Shown here piece after piece: positions 1 to 7,925 of a stretch of 35,799 nucleotides of DNA. The position numbers were made by a program, and so were the translations under genes. This stretch comes from Sphingobium quisquiliarum P25 (GTDB lineage: Bacteria > Pseudomonadota > Alphaproteobacteria > Sphingomonadales > Sphingomonadaceae). The stretch is from contig NZ_ATHO01000165.1 in assembly GCF_000445065.1 (NCBI RefSeq), forward strand, positions 1 through 35,799, read 5' to 3'. Each line of letters starts with the position of its first letter. Position 1 is the stretch's first letter. The notes below the pieces were generated by a model. It was not told the DNA's origin. It saw only the letters and a program-made list of their open reading frames with translations, and did no database searches.

Positions 1-1
1 C

Positions 2-1882
2 ACCGAAGCCACCGCGCCCGCCGCCCCGGTGCTGGAAGAAGAACCGCCCATCGACCGCAGCCTCTACGAAACGGTGGTGACGGAAGACGCGCTCGACCGC
101 TGGATCGCCGCCGCCCATGCGGAAGGCATCGTCGCCGTCGACACAGAAACCGACATGCTCGACTGCGTCTCCTGCGCGCTCGTCGGCGTCAGCCTGGCCG
201 TCGGCCCCAGCGCCGCCTGCTACATCCCCGTCGGCCATGGCGGGAAGGATATGTTCGCCGAAAAGCCTGAGCAGCTTGCCCTCGACCTCGTCCTTGCGAA
301 ACTCAAGCCGCTGCTGGAGGACGACAGCGTCCTCAAGATCGGCCAGAACCTCAAATATGACCTCACGGTCATGCGCCGCCACGGGATCGAGATAGCGCCC
401 TATGACGACACCATCGTCATGAGCTTCGACCTCGACGCAGGCCAGAGCCTGGCGGGCCACGGCATGGACGAGGCGGCGAAAACCCACCTCAACCATGTCT
501 GCATCAGCTTCAAGGATGTGTGCGGCACCGGCAAGAACCAGATCAGCTTCGCCGAAGTCCCGCTCGACAAGGCGACCGAATATGCGGCCGAGGACGCGGA
601 CGTCACCCTGCGCCTGTGGAAGCTGTTCAAGAACCGCATCGCCAATGAAGGCGCGACCCGCGTCTATGAACTGGTCGATCGCCCGCTCGTCTCCGTCATC
701 GCCAAGATGGAGCATGAAGGCATCAAGGTCGATCGCGAAGCCCTGTCCCGCCTCTCCGCCGAATTCACCGCCGAAATCGCGAAGCTGGAGGGCGAAATCC
801 ACGGCCTGGCTGGCCAGCCCTTCGCCATCGGCTCCACCCAGCAACTGGGCGCGATCCTGTTCGACAAGATGGGCTACAAGGGCGGCAAGAAAGGCAAGTC
901 CGGCGCTTATTCCACCGATGTCACCATACTCGAACAGCTAAAGGCCCAGGGCGCGGAAATCGCCGGGAAAATCCTCGACTGGCGTCAGCTTTCGAAGCTC
1001 AAATCCACCTATACCGACGCGCTCCAGGCCCAGATCAACAGGGATTCAAGCCGCGTCCACACCAGCTACAGCCTGTCGGGCGCGCAGACCGGCCGCCTGT
1101 CCTCCACCGACCCCAATCTCCAGAACATCCCGATCCGCACCGAAGTCGGCCGCCAGATCCGCCATGCCTTCGTCGCGGAGCCCGGCAATGTCATCCTCGC
1201 GGCGGACTACAGCCAGATCGAACTGCGCCTCGCCGCCCACATCGCCGATGTGCCCGCCCTGCGCGAAGCCTTCCTGGCGGGTGAGGACATTCACGCCGCC
1301 ACCGCCCAGCAATTGTTCGGGGAGGTCAATCGCGACACGCGCGGCCGCGCGAAAACGATCAACTTCGCGATCCTCTACGGCATTTCCCGCTGGGGCCTCG
1401 CCGGACGTCTGGAGATCAGCGCCGACGAAGCGCAGGACATGATCAGCCGCTATTATGAGCGCTTCCCCGGCATCAGCCTCTATATCACCGAAACCCTCGA
1501 AAAAGCCCGCGCGCGCGGCTACACCGAAACCCTGTTCGGCCGCAAAACATGGTTCCCGCGCATCAAGGCCCCTATCCAGCACGAACGGCAGGGCGCCGAA
1601 CGCGCCGCGATCAACGCCCCGATCCAGGGCACCAGCGCCGACATCATCAAACGCGCCATGGCCCGCATGGGGCCCGCCCTCGCAGCGGAAGGGCTCCATA
1701 GCGTGAAGATGCTGCTCCAGGTCCATGACGAACTGGTCTTCGAACTACCCGAAGGCGATGTGGAGCAAGCCAGCACCGTCATCCGCCGCGTCATGGAAAC
1801 CGCCGCCGAACCCATCGTGAAGCTGAGCGTGCCCCTGGGCGTGGAGATCGGCCACGGCGCAAGCTGGGGCGCGGCGCATTGA
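2..1882 (+). CDS. polA: DNA polymerase I, C-terminal part (5' end outside the window)
   Basis: The reading frame is open to the left edge, so this is the 3' two-thirds of DNA polymerase I, which fills gaps and replaces Okazaki primers. Counting from the GTG at 29, the 3'-5' exonuclease domain comes first and keeps its acidic residues: the DTE motif at 38-40, NLKYD at 107-111 and Y185/D189. The polymerase domain follows with motif A (DYSQIELR near 393), motif B (K442 in the RAKTINFAILYG stretch) and motif C (HDE at 566-568). The missing N-terminal third would hold the 5'-3' exonuclease. An intact proofreading site is the form seen in Proteobacteria. The GTG at 29 is an internal valine, not a start. 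The gene converges on manC across a repeat-filled gap. Confidence 0.97.
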   Translation, partial: TEATAPAAPVLEEEPPIDRSLYETVVTEDALDRWIAAAHAEGIVAVDTETDMLDCVSCALVGVSLAVGPSAACYIPVGHGGKDMFAEKPEQLALDLVLAKLKPLLEDDSVLKIGQNLKYDLTVMRRHGIEIAPYDDTIVMSFDLDAGQSLAGHGMDEAAKTHLNHVCISFKDVCGTGKNQISFAEVPLDKATEYAAEDADVTLRLWKLFKNRIANEGATRVYELVDRPLVSVIAKMEHEGIKVDREALSRLSAEFTAEIAKLEGEIHGLAGQPFAIGSTQQLGAILFDKMGYKGGKKGKSGAYSTDVTILEQLKAQGAEIAGKILDWRQLSKLKSTYTDALQAQINRDSSRVHTSYSLSGAQTGRLSSTDPNLQNIPIRTEVGRQIRHAFVAEPGNVILAADYSQIELRLAAHIADVPALREAFLAGEDIHAATAQQLFGEVNRDTRGRAKTINFAILYGISRWGLAGRLEISADEAQDMISRYYERFPGISLYITETLEKARARGYTETLFGRKTWFPRIKAPIQHERQGAERAAINAPIQGTSADIIKRAMARMGPALAAEGLHSVKMLLQVHDELVFELPEGDVEQASTVIRRVMETAAEPIVKLSVPLGVEIGHGASWGAAH

Positions 1883-1887
1883 TTTGA

Positions 1888-2165
1888 TTCGCGCAGAGCC
1901 CGCAGAGGGCGCCGAGATGTTTGGAAGATTTGGTTCACGCGGAGACGCGAAGACGCGGAGAAGATCACGCCGGTTCGATGCATGATCTTCCACAATGGTG
2001 CGCAGCGCAGGAAAAAATACCCTTACCTCCTACGCGATGAAGGAAAGAAAAAGCGGCATATGCCGATACCCCCTCCGCGTCTCCGCGCCTCCGCGTGAAA
2101 AATTATTACGAAGCGAAACGATCGCCGCACAAATACTCAGCGTCCTCTGCGTCTCTGCGCGAACC
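1888..2165. repeat. Nested inverted-repeat element, copy A (diverged)
   Basis: This is the first of four ~280-bp elements with the same architecture. The outer arms read TTCGCGCAGAG on the left and CTCTGCGCGAA on the right. Inner arms read TTCACGCGGAGACGCG and CGCGCCTCCGCGTGAA. A non-palindromic core of roughly 110 bp lies between them. This copy has the most mutations in its arms and core. It starts about 6 bp after the polA stop. Short open frames inside it are by-products of the repeat. Confidence 0.8.
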
Positions 2166-2238
2166 AAAACTCCCGCTTCCACACATTACGGCTACAAAGC
2201 GGAACCTGTCATCCGCACCAACATACGGGCCGCGTAGC

Positions 2239-2370
2239 AGTTTTCCACGCGGAGGCGCAGAGGCGCGGAGGATTCGCATGCCGCGCAAGCGGCCGTAAAC
2301 TGGATCGAGTTTGGAGGAAGATGACGGCGGGGCCGCAGGGCGGCGATCTCCGCGCCTCCGCGTGAACCCA
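2239..2370. repeat. Reduced copy of the nested inverted-repeat element (inner arms only)
   Basis: The stretch begins with CCACGCGGAGGCGCAGAGGC and ends with CTCCGCGCCTCCGCGTGAAC. It therefore carries only the inner arm pair around an unrelated core of about 85 bp. It sits directly behind copy A and stops 3 bp before the manC stop codon. With copy A it fills nearly all of the gap between the convergent polA and manC genes. It may be a deletion derivative or a half-size family member. Confidence 0.65.
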
Positions 2371-2373
2371 AAT

Positions 2374-3831
2374 TCATTCCCGCGCGTAGCGGTCCTCATA
2401 ACGGACGATGTCGTCCTCGCCCACATAGGACCCGGTCTGCACCTCGATGAACACCATCGGGATGCGGCCCGGATTTTCGATCCGGTGCACCGCGCCAACC
2501 GGCACATAGACCGACTGGTTTTCCGACAGCAGTTGCACATCTTCGCCCACGGTGACCTTGGCGGTTCCCTCCACGACGACCCAATGCTCGGACCGGTGGA
2601 AATGGCTTTGCAGGCTCAAGGACGCGCCCGGCAGCACGGTGATCCGCTTGACCTGGAAGCGCGCGCCCACCACCAGGCTTTCATACCAGCCCCAGGGCCG
2701 GTGATCCTTAGGGAAAGCCTCCGCCTGGCGCGCACCCTTGCGTTGCAGCGCCTCGACGGCCAGCTTCACATCCTGCGTGCGCGCCTTGTCCGCGATCAGC
2801 ACCGCATCGTTCATCGCCACCGCGACGATGTTGCTAAGGCCCAGGCCGACAATCTCCAGCCCTTCGCTTTCCGATCGCAGCAACGTGTCGCGGCAATCCA
2901 GCGCGGTCGCGCCGCCCGATAGCGCAACGCCATTCCCGTCCGGCTGCGAATGGCTCCACACCGCATCCCAGCCGCCAAGGTCGGACCATTCCGCATCGAA
3001 GGGAACGACCGACAGATTGTCCGCCCGCTCCATGATCGCATAGTCGATGGCGACGCTCTCCGCCTTGCCCCAGGGCTCCGCCGCCAGCCGCAGGAAGCCG
3101 AGGTCGCTTTCCGCCTGCTCCACCGCCGCGCGCACTGCCGACAGGATTGATGGCGCATGCTGTTCGAACGCTGCAATCAGGTCCTTCGCCGCGAAGAGGA
3201 AGATGCCCGCATTCCAGAGATAATCGCCGGTCGCCAGCATCTCTTCGGCGCGCGCCAGATCAGGCTTCTCGACAAAGCTCGCCAGCTTGATGGGCGCGCC
3301 CGATCCATCCGGCCTGCTCTGCGCCTGGAGATAGCCATAGCCTGTTTCGGGCCGCGTCGGGCTGATCCCGAAGGTGACGAGGTCGCCCGCCAGCGCCGCG
3401 TCCAGCCCCTTGCCCACGGCCTGATGAAATGCGGCCACATCCGGCACCACATGGTCGGACGGCGCAACCAGCATGACCGCGTCAGGATTGCGCGCGGCCA
3501 GATGCAGCGCCGCCGCCAATATGGCGGGCGCGGTGTTGCGCCCGTCCGGCTCGATCAGGATCGCTGCCGGATCGATATTCTCCTTCGCCAGCTGCTCCGC
3601 GACGATGAAACGGAACAGCGAGTTGGTGAGGATCAACGGCTGCCCGAAGGAGAAATTCTCCGCCGCGCCCGAGAGGCGGCGCGCGACCGACTGGAACAGC
3701 GTGGTATCGCCCAGCAACGGCACGAACTGTTTGGGATAGGATTTGCGCGACAGCGGCCAAAGCCGGGTGCCCGATCCTCCCGCCAGGATGACGGGCGTGA
3801 TCTCGACCGAAGGAGCGTTGGTTCCCGGCAT
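2374..3831 (-). CDS. manC: Mannose-1-phosphate guanylyltransferase / mannose-6-phosphate isomerase
   Basis: This is a bifunctional type II enzyme that makes GDP-mannose for exopolysaccharide and glycan synthesis. It isomerises fructose-6-P to mannose-6-P and converts mannose-1-P plus GTP to GDP-mannose. The nucleotidyltransferase domain starts with LAGGSGTRLWPLSRK near residue 16, followed by EPDGRNTAPA near 94 and FVEKP near 186. The C-terminal cupin carries RPWGWY near 378 and the metal-binding cluster QSHFHRSEHW near 408. The chosen ATG at 3831 (485 residues) has AGGA six bases upstream and begins just before the nucleotide-binding loop. An upstream in-frame ATG at 3960 would add 43 unrelated residues across the neighbour's terminator. 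No other polysaccharide genes are adjacent. Confidence 0.96.
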   Translation of the reverse strand: MPGTNAPSVEITPVILAGGSGTRLWPLSRKSYPKQFVPLLGDTTLFQSVARRLSGAAENFSFGQPLILTNSLFRFIVAEQLAKENIDPAAILIEPDGRNTAPAILAAALHLAARNPDAVMLVAPSDHVVPDVAAFHQAVGKGLDAALAGDLVTFGISPTRPETGYGYLQAQSRPDGSGAPIKLASFVEKPDLARAEEMLATGDYLWNAGIFLFAAKDLIAAFEQHAPSILSAVRAAVEQAESDLGFLRLAAEPWGKAESVAIDYAIMERADNLSVVPFDAEWSDLGGWDAVWSHSQPDGNGVALSGGATALDCRDTLLRSESEGLEIVGLGLSNIVAVAMNDAVLIADKARTQDVKLAVEALQRKGARQAEAFPKDHRPWGWYESLVVGARFQVKRITVLPGASLSLQSHFHRSEHWVVVEGTAKVTVGEDVQLLSENQSVYVPVGAVHRIENPGRIPMVFIEVQTGSYVGEDDIVRYEDRYARE

Positions 3832-3928
3832 GAAAATCCTGTTCGCGAAATGAAGCCTGCCCGAGCGCTCTAAAGGATCGCCCGGACGAGACAAGGGGGC
3901 AGCTTTCCTCCCCATTCCACCAGTCGCG

Positions 3929-3956
3929 AAAAAAAGGCGGCGCCAGGGCCGCCCTT
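3929..3956 (-). terminator. Rho-independent terminator of the zinc-ribbon gene
   Basis: Read on the minus strand, GGCGGC, a six-base loop and GCCGCC form a hairpin followed by seven T residues. It begins only a few bases after the stop at 3960. It should end the transcript of the two genes upstream and so separates them from manC. Confidence 0.8.
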
Positions 3957-3959
3957 TCA

Positions 3960-4247
3960 TTAATCGAACAATTCTTCCAGGAAGCTTTTCTTGCGCTTCT
4001 TCTGATAATAGCGGCCGTCATCGCGATAGTCGCGGTCGGGCCGGTAATGCGCCTGCTGCTGCGGCGGCGGAGCGGCGGCGGCGGACCCGGATCGCTCGAT
4101 GATCTTGTCGAGTTCTCCCCGGTCCAGCCACACGCCGCGGCATTGCGGGCAATAATCGATCTCCACCCCCTGCCGGTCCGTCATGGAAAGTCCCACATGA
4201 CAGACCGGGCAGAGCATGGCCGACACGGCTTCTGGCGTCCGCATCAT
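3960..4247 (-). CDS. Small zinc-ribbon protein, zf-TFIIB family
   Basis: This is a 95-residue protein with one zinc ribbon near its N-terminus. CPVCHVG and YCPQCRGVWLDRGEL supply four cysteines, followed by the family's W-D-x-GEL motif. This matches the TFIIB-type zinc-finger domain proteins of bacteria, whose function is not established. The tail is rich in glutamine, arginine and lysine and ends KKRKKSFLEELFD. The start ATG overlaps the stop of the upstream Bax-inhibitor gene as TAATG, so translation is probably coupled. A strong terminator follows immediately. Confidence 0.88.
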   Translation of the reverse strand: MMRTPEAVSAMLCPVCHVGLSMTDRQGVEIDYCPQCRGVWLDRGELDKIIERSGSAAAAPPPQQQAHYRPDRDYRDDGRYYQKKRKKSFLEELFD

Positions 4248-4957
4248 TATTCCCTGTCACCCGTCAGGCTCAGCAGCATCTGGAACAGGTTCACGAAGTT
4301 TAGGTACAGCGACAGCGCGCCCATGACCTGCATCTTTTCCGCGATCTCATGGCCGGCATAGTAGAAATATTCCGACTTGATGCGCTGCACGTCCCAGGCG
4401 GTGAGGCCGGTGAAGACCACGACGCCGATGATGGAAATCACCATCTGCATGGCCGACGAGCCGATGAAGATGTTGATGAGGCTCGCGACCAGGATGCCGA
4501 TCAGGCCCATGATCAGGAACGAACCCATCTTCGACAGGTCACGCCCCGTGGTATAGCCCCACAGCGCCATCGCCAGGAACATCACCGCCGCCGAGAAGAA
4601 GGCCTGCGCGATGCTCCCCCCGGTGAAGATCAGGAAGATGCTGGCCAGCGACACGCCCATCACGGCGGAAAAAGCCCAGAAGGCCATCCGCGCGCCTGCG
4701 GTCGTCATCTTTTCGATGCGGAAGCTGAAGAAAAAGACGAACGCCAGCGGCGCGAAGATCGCGACCCACTTGAGCGGCGTGCCGAAAATGGCGGCGGCCA
4801 GCACCGGCGTATTGCCGATGAAGGCGGCCACAAGGCCGGTGATGACCAGGCCGATCCCCATGTTGCGGAAGACGCCCAGCATGTGACTACGCAGCCCGGC
4901 GTCATATTGCGCCGCCTGCGTCGTCCCATAATTCGATGTACGAACGGGATTGTTCAC
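4247..4957 (-). CDS. Bax inhibitor-1 / YccA-YbhL family membrane protein
   Basis: This is an integral membrane protein of the BI-1 (TMBIM) family. About seven hydrophobic segments run from MGIGLVITGLVAAFIG near residue 32 to the C-terminus. The conserved aspartate region AWDVQRIKS lies near the end, followed by LYLNFVNLFQMLL. Bacterial members are inner-membrane proteins linked to calcium leak and protein quality control, but their exact role is unsettled. I chose the GTG at 4957 (236 residues) because GGAG lies ten bases upstream and the family starts near here. The frame stays open to 5158, but that part overlaps a leader hairpin. The stop overlaps the next gene's start. Confidence 0.93.
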   Translation of the reverse strand: MNNPVRTSNYGTTQAAQYDAGLRSHMLGVFRNMGIGLVITGLVAAFIGNTPVLAAAIFGTPLKWVAIFAPLAFVFFFSFRIEKMTTAGARMAFWAFSAVMGVSLASIFLIFTGGSIAQAFFSAAVMFLAMALWGYTTGRDLSKMGSFLIMGLIGILVASLINIFIGSSAMQMVISIIGVVVFTGLTAWDVQRIKSEYFYYAGHEIAEKMQVMGALSLYLNFVNLFQMLLSLTGDRE

Positions 4958-5017
4958 GGCGTAGAAACTCCATCCTTCAAAACAAACGTCATGTGGATCG
5001 AGTGGCCCGGCGCGGTC

Positions 5018-5050
5018 TTCGTGAGGCTTGAGGGGGGAAAGCCCCACGAA
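5018..5050 (-). promoter_or_regulatory. Leader hairpin upstream of the BI-1 gene, possible ybhL leader RNA
   Basis: A 12-base-pair stem with one G-U-type mismatch (TTCGTGAGGCTT against AAGCCCCACGAA) encloses a nine-base loop. It lies 60-95 nt upstream of the GTG start of the BI-1 gene, inside the likely 5' untranslated region. A structured RNA called the ybhL leader has been described upstream of ybhL genes in alphaproteobacteria. I cannot check this hairpin against that model, so the match is inferred from position and gene family. Confidence 0.35.
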
Positions 5051-5210
5051 CCTGCACCGAGCGCACTCGATGCGGTCCGACATCGCAACTGGATCATCCA
5101 GCCGCCAGAGGGGCCCGGCCCGCACAGGCAATATTGGAAGTCGAACGCGCAAACGCAAGCCATCGGCACGCCAGCAACAATTTGTTACGAATCAGGAGGG
5201 GTTCGGAAGG

Positions 5211-5495
5211 GGTTCGCGCAGAGGCGCAGAGGGCGCTGAGGGTTTGGAAGATTTTTGTTCACGCGGAGACGCGGAGACGCGGAGGAGGTTGCGGCTGGAT
5301 CGATGCCCGCTCTTTCATGACAGCGCGCAGCGCAGGCAAAGAATGATCCTTGCCTGCGGCAAGACAGAGGAAAGGAAGCGCTGCATTGGCCTTAATCCCC
5401 CTCCGCGTCTCCGCGCCTCCGCGTGAAAAATCCACAACGCGCCAGGCCAACCCCCCGCACACCCGCTCAGCGCCCTCTGCGCCTCTGCGCGAACC
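5211..5495. repeat. Nested inverted-repeat element, copy B (best preserved)
   Basis: The outer arms are a perfect 30-bp inverted repeat (5211-5240 and 5466-5495), beginning GGTTCGCGCAGAGGCGCAG. The inner arms at 5258-5285 and 5400-5427 are near-perfect and begin TTCACGCGGAGACGCGG. The core between them contains GGCTGGATCGATGCCCGCTC and CGCGCAGCGCAGGCAAAGAA, which recur in copies C and D. It lies between the divergent BI-1 and cysS genes and ends 60 bp before cysS. No gene is visible in the rest of the 598-bp gap apart from the leader hairpin. No target-site duplication is evident. Confidence 0.85.
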
Positions 5496-5555
5496 AAAAG
5501 GAAACCCCTCGCCCCCGGTTGACGCCCGCCCTCAACCACCGCATGGCTGCGCCTC

Positions 5556-7073
5556 ATGAGCGACCAGTTCACCCCTGCCGAACAGCATGCCGACGCGCCC
5601 CTGCGCCTCTTCAACAGCCTGACCCGCACGGTCGAACCTTTCGCGCCCATCGATCCCGGCCACGCCCGCGTCTACAGCTGCGGCCCGACCGTCTACAACT
5701 ACGCCCATCTCGGCAACCTGCGCGCCTATGTCTTCACCGACACGCTGCGCCGCACGCTGCTGTGGAAGGGGCTGGACGTCACGCACATCATCAACATCAC
5801 CGATGTCGGCCACCTGACCAGCGACGCCGACGCAGGCGATGACAAGATGGAGGCCGCCGCCCGCGCACAGGCAAAGAGCATCTGGGACATCGCGGCCCAT
5901 TATACCGACGCGTTCAAGCGCAACATCGCCGACCTCAACATCCTGCCGCCCAGCGAATGGACCGTCGCCACCGACTATGTCCCGCAGATGATCGAGTTCG
6001 CGAAGAAGATCGCGCCCGCCCATTGCTACGAACTCGACACCGGCCTCTATTTCGACAGCAGCACCGTGCCCGATTATGGCGCGCTGGCGGGCGGCCGCGA
6101 TGACGCCGCCCATGCCCGCATCGATCCGGTCGCTGGCAAGCGCAACCCGAGCGACTTCGCCATCTGGCGCAAGTCCCCGCCCGGCGAGCAGCGCCAGATG
6201 GAATGGGACTCCCCCTGGGGCAAAGGCGCGCCCGGCTGGCACCTTGAATGCTCGGTCATGAGCGAGGCGCGCCTTGGCCACCCGTTTGACATCCACACCG
6301 GCGGCATCGACCATCGCGAGATCCACCACCCCAACGAGATCGCGCAGAACCAGGCCTATTGCGGCTGCACCGATGCGCAGCCCGGCTTCACCGGCGCACG
6401 CTGGTGGATGCACAACAACTTCCTCGTCGACCGCCAGGGCAAGATGAGCAAGTCGAAGGGCGGCTTCACCACCCTCTTCTCGCTGATCGACGCGGGCGTC
6501 CACCCGCTCGCCTATCGCCTGTTGTGCCTGGGCGCTCATTATCGCAGCGAACTGGAATTCAGCGCGGACAGCGTCGGCGCGGCGCTCACCCGGCTGAAAC
6601 GGCTGATCATGGGCGTGGAGGGCCTCAAGGCCCGCGCCGAAGGCGTGACATGGCAATCGCCCCGGCTCGACTATCTGCGCGCCAACCTGCACCCGAAGCT
6701 GGCGCCGCTGCTCGAACAGTTCGACGCCGCGATCAGCGACGACCTGATGACCCCGCGCGCGCTCCCGCTGCTGGAAGAGACGATCGCGATCAAGAAGGTT
6801 CCCGTCGATGAAAAGCTCTGCCTCATCGCCGCCTTCGATCAGGCGCTGGGGCTGAACCTCATGCACCTGACGCGTGCGGACCTTCGCCTGACGCCCAGGG
6901 ATGCGCAGATCAGGCCGGAAGAGGTGGAAGCCGAACTGGACCGCCGCCAGGCCGCGCGCGCCGAAAAGAACTTCGCCCTGTCGGACGAGATCAGGGATGC
7001 GCTGATCGAACGTGGCGTCGATGTCATGGACGGCGATCCGATGCGCTGGGAATGGCGGCTGAAACTGGGGTAA
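5556..7073 (+). CDS. cysS: Cysteine--tRNA ligase
   Basis: This 505-residue class I aminoacyl-tRNA synthetase charges tRNA-Cys. The first zinc-ligand cysteine is C42 in SCGPTVYNYAHLGN, which also carries the HIGH-type signature at about 50-54. A second zinc cysteine is C232 in HLECSVM, and the histidine-rich GGIDHREIHHPNE segment follows. The KMSKS loop is exact at 296-300. The C-terminus is the usual DALR-type helical region. The ATG at 5556 has no strong Shine-Dalgarno sequence but gives a normal family N-terminus. A repeat element fills the upstream region, so the promoter must lie in the 60-bp remainder or inside the repeat. Confidence 0.97.
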   Translation: MSDQFTPAEQHADAPLRLFNSLTRTVEPFAPIDPGHARVYSCGPTVYNYAHLGNLRAYVFTDTLRRTLLWKGLDVTHIINITDVGHLTSDADAGDDKMEAAARAQAKSIWDIAAHYTDAFKRNIADLNILPPSEWTVATDYVPQMIEFAKKIAPAHCYELDTGLYFDSSTVPDYGALAGGRDDAAHARIDPVAGKRNPSDFAIWRKSPPGEQRQMEWDSPWGKGAPGWHLECSVMSEARLGHPFDIHTGGIDHREIHHPNEIAQNQAYCGCTDAQPGFTGARWWMHNNFLVDRQGKMSKSKGGFTTLFSLIDAGVHPLAYRLLCLGAHYRSELEFSADSVGAALTRLKRLIMGVEGLKARAEGVTWQSPRLDYLRANLHPKLAPLLEQFDAAISDDLMTPRALPLLEETIAIKKVPVDEKLCLIAAFDQALGLNLMHLTRADLRLTPRDAQIRPEEVEAELDRRQAARAEKNFALSDEIRDALIERGVDVMDGDPMRWEWRLKLG

Positions 7074-7082
7074 ATTCCTTAT

Positions 7083-7111
7083 TTACCAATCTGTTACGCC
7101 ACCGTCATAAT
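7083..7111 (+). promoter_or_regulatory. Candidate sigma-70-type promoter for the Rap1a-like gene
   Basis: TTACCA, 17 bases and CATAAT lie just behind the cysS stop and about 70 bp before the ATG at 7181. Spacing is ideal and both hexamers are partial matches. The call rests on pattern alone. Confidence 0.3.
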
Positions 7112-7180
7112 GCGGCAGGCCGTGCCTGGCACGCGCCCGTCCGGCTGGACAGCGCCTCGCCGGAAGCGCACCATCCGTCC

Positions 7181-7537
7181 ATGAAATCGCACATCCTGGC
7201 GACATCGCTGCTGCTCGGAACCCCGCTGGCCACGCCGCCCGCAGCAGCGCAGAATTTCATGTTCGAAACCGGCGCGACCCTGCTCGCCAAATGCCGGAAC
7301 AAGGCGCCCGAATATGCCCTCGCCTGCACGGCCTACATCGCCGGGGCGGTCGATGGCATCAAGAAGGACGTGTTCATCGGCCGCGCCCAGCCCAATTGCT
7401 GGCCGGACCAGATGCAGGCCGAAGACGTGCGGCGGATCGTCGTCGCCTATCTCGAACGCTATCCCGACCAGCGCAAGGCGCCCGCTTCCGTGCTCGTCAG
7501 CGTAGCGCTGAATGGGCGTTATCCTTGTGAGAAGTGA
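7181..7537 (+). CDS. Small secreted protein with Rap1a/Tai-like domain
   Basis: This 118-residue protein begins with a cleavable signal peptide (hydrophobic LATSLLLGTPLA, then AAAQ). The mature part fits the Rap1a/Tai family: an early TGATLLAKC, then CTAYIAGAVDGI, CWPDQMQAEDVRRIVVAYLE, PDQRKAPASVLV and a final YPCEK, with four cysteines likely forming two disulfides. Named members are periplasmic immunity proteins against type VI effectors, but many genomes carry solitary copies of unknown role. No effector or type VI gene is adjacent, so an immunity function should not be assumed. The ATG at 7181 is chosen because the signal peptide starts there. Confidence 0.8.
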   Translation: MKSHILATSLLLGTPLATPPAAAQNFMFETGATLLAKCRNKAPEYALACTAYIAGAVDGIKKDVFIGRAQPNCWPDQMQAEDVRRIVVAYLERYPDQRKAPASVLVSVALNGRYPCEK

Positions 7538-7545
7538 TGGGTTTG

Positions 7546-7828
7546 GGTTCGCGCAGAGGCGCAGAGGGCGCTGAGGGGTTTGGAAGGATTGTTCACGCGG
7601 AGGCGCGGAGACGCGGAGGGGAGTAGAGGCCGATGCCGCACTTCCTTTCCTCTGTATCGCCGAAGGCAATAATCATCCTTTCCTGCGCTACGCGCCCGCA
7701 TGAAAGAGCGGGCATCGATCCAGCCGCAACCTCCTCCGCGTCTCCGCGCCTCCGCGTGAACAAAATCCACAACACGCCAATCCAACCCCCACACCCCTCT
7801 CAGCGCCCTCTGCGCCTCTGCGCGCCCC
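7546..7828. repeat. Nested inverted-repeat element, copy C (opposite orientation)
   Basis: The left outer arm (7546-7575) is identical to that of copy B. The right outer arm pairs with it over about 26 bp and then departs as CCCC instead of AACC. The core is the reverse complement of the cores in copies B and D, as shown by GAGCGGGCATCGATCCAGCC. It fills most of the gap between the Rap1a-like gene and the DAHP synthase gene; the remaining ~95 bp hold the latter's leader. Confidence 0.85.
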
Positions 7829-7925
7829 AAAAACCCGCGCCACCCCTCCCACAGCTATAAACTTGCGTTACCCCCTTCATCAGCGTAGGTGCGGCCCCTA
7901 TTTTCACGTCTTTGGGAGACTCACT

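Noticed and set aside
1888..2370. CRISPR array
   Set aside because: The repeats are long inverted arms with shared cores, not short direct repeats with unique spacers; no cas gene is present.
5211..5495. Short frames inside the nested repeats (peptides like [11 protein letters not shown])
   Set aside because: They recur in every copy because the DNA repeats, on both strands, and have no ribosome sites.
5532..6866. 444-codon open frame opposite cysS
   Set aside because: Shadow of cysS with no family resemblance.
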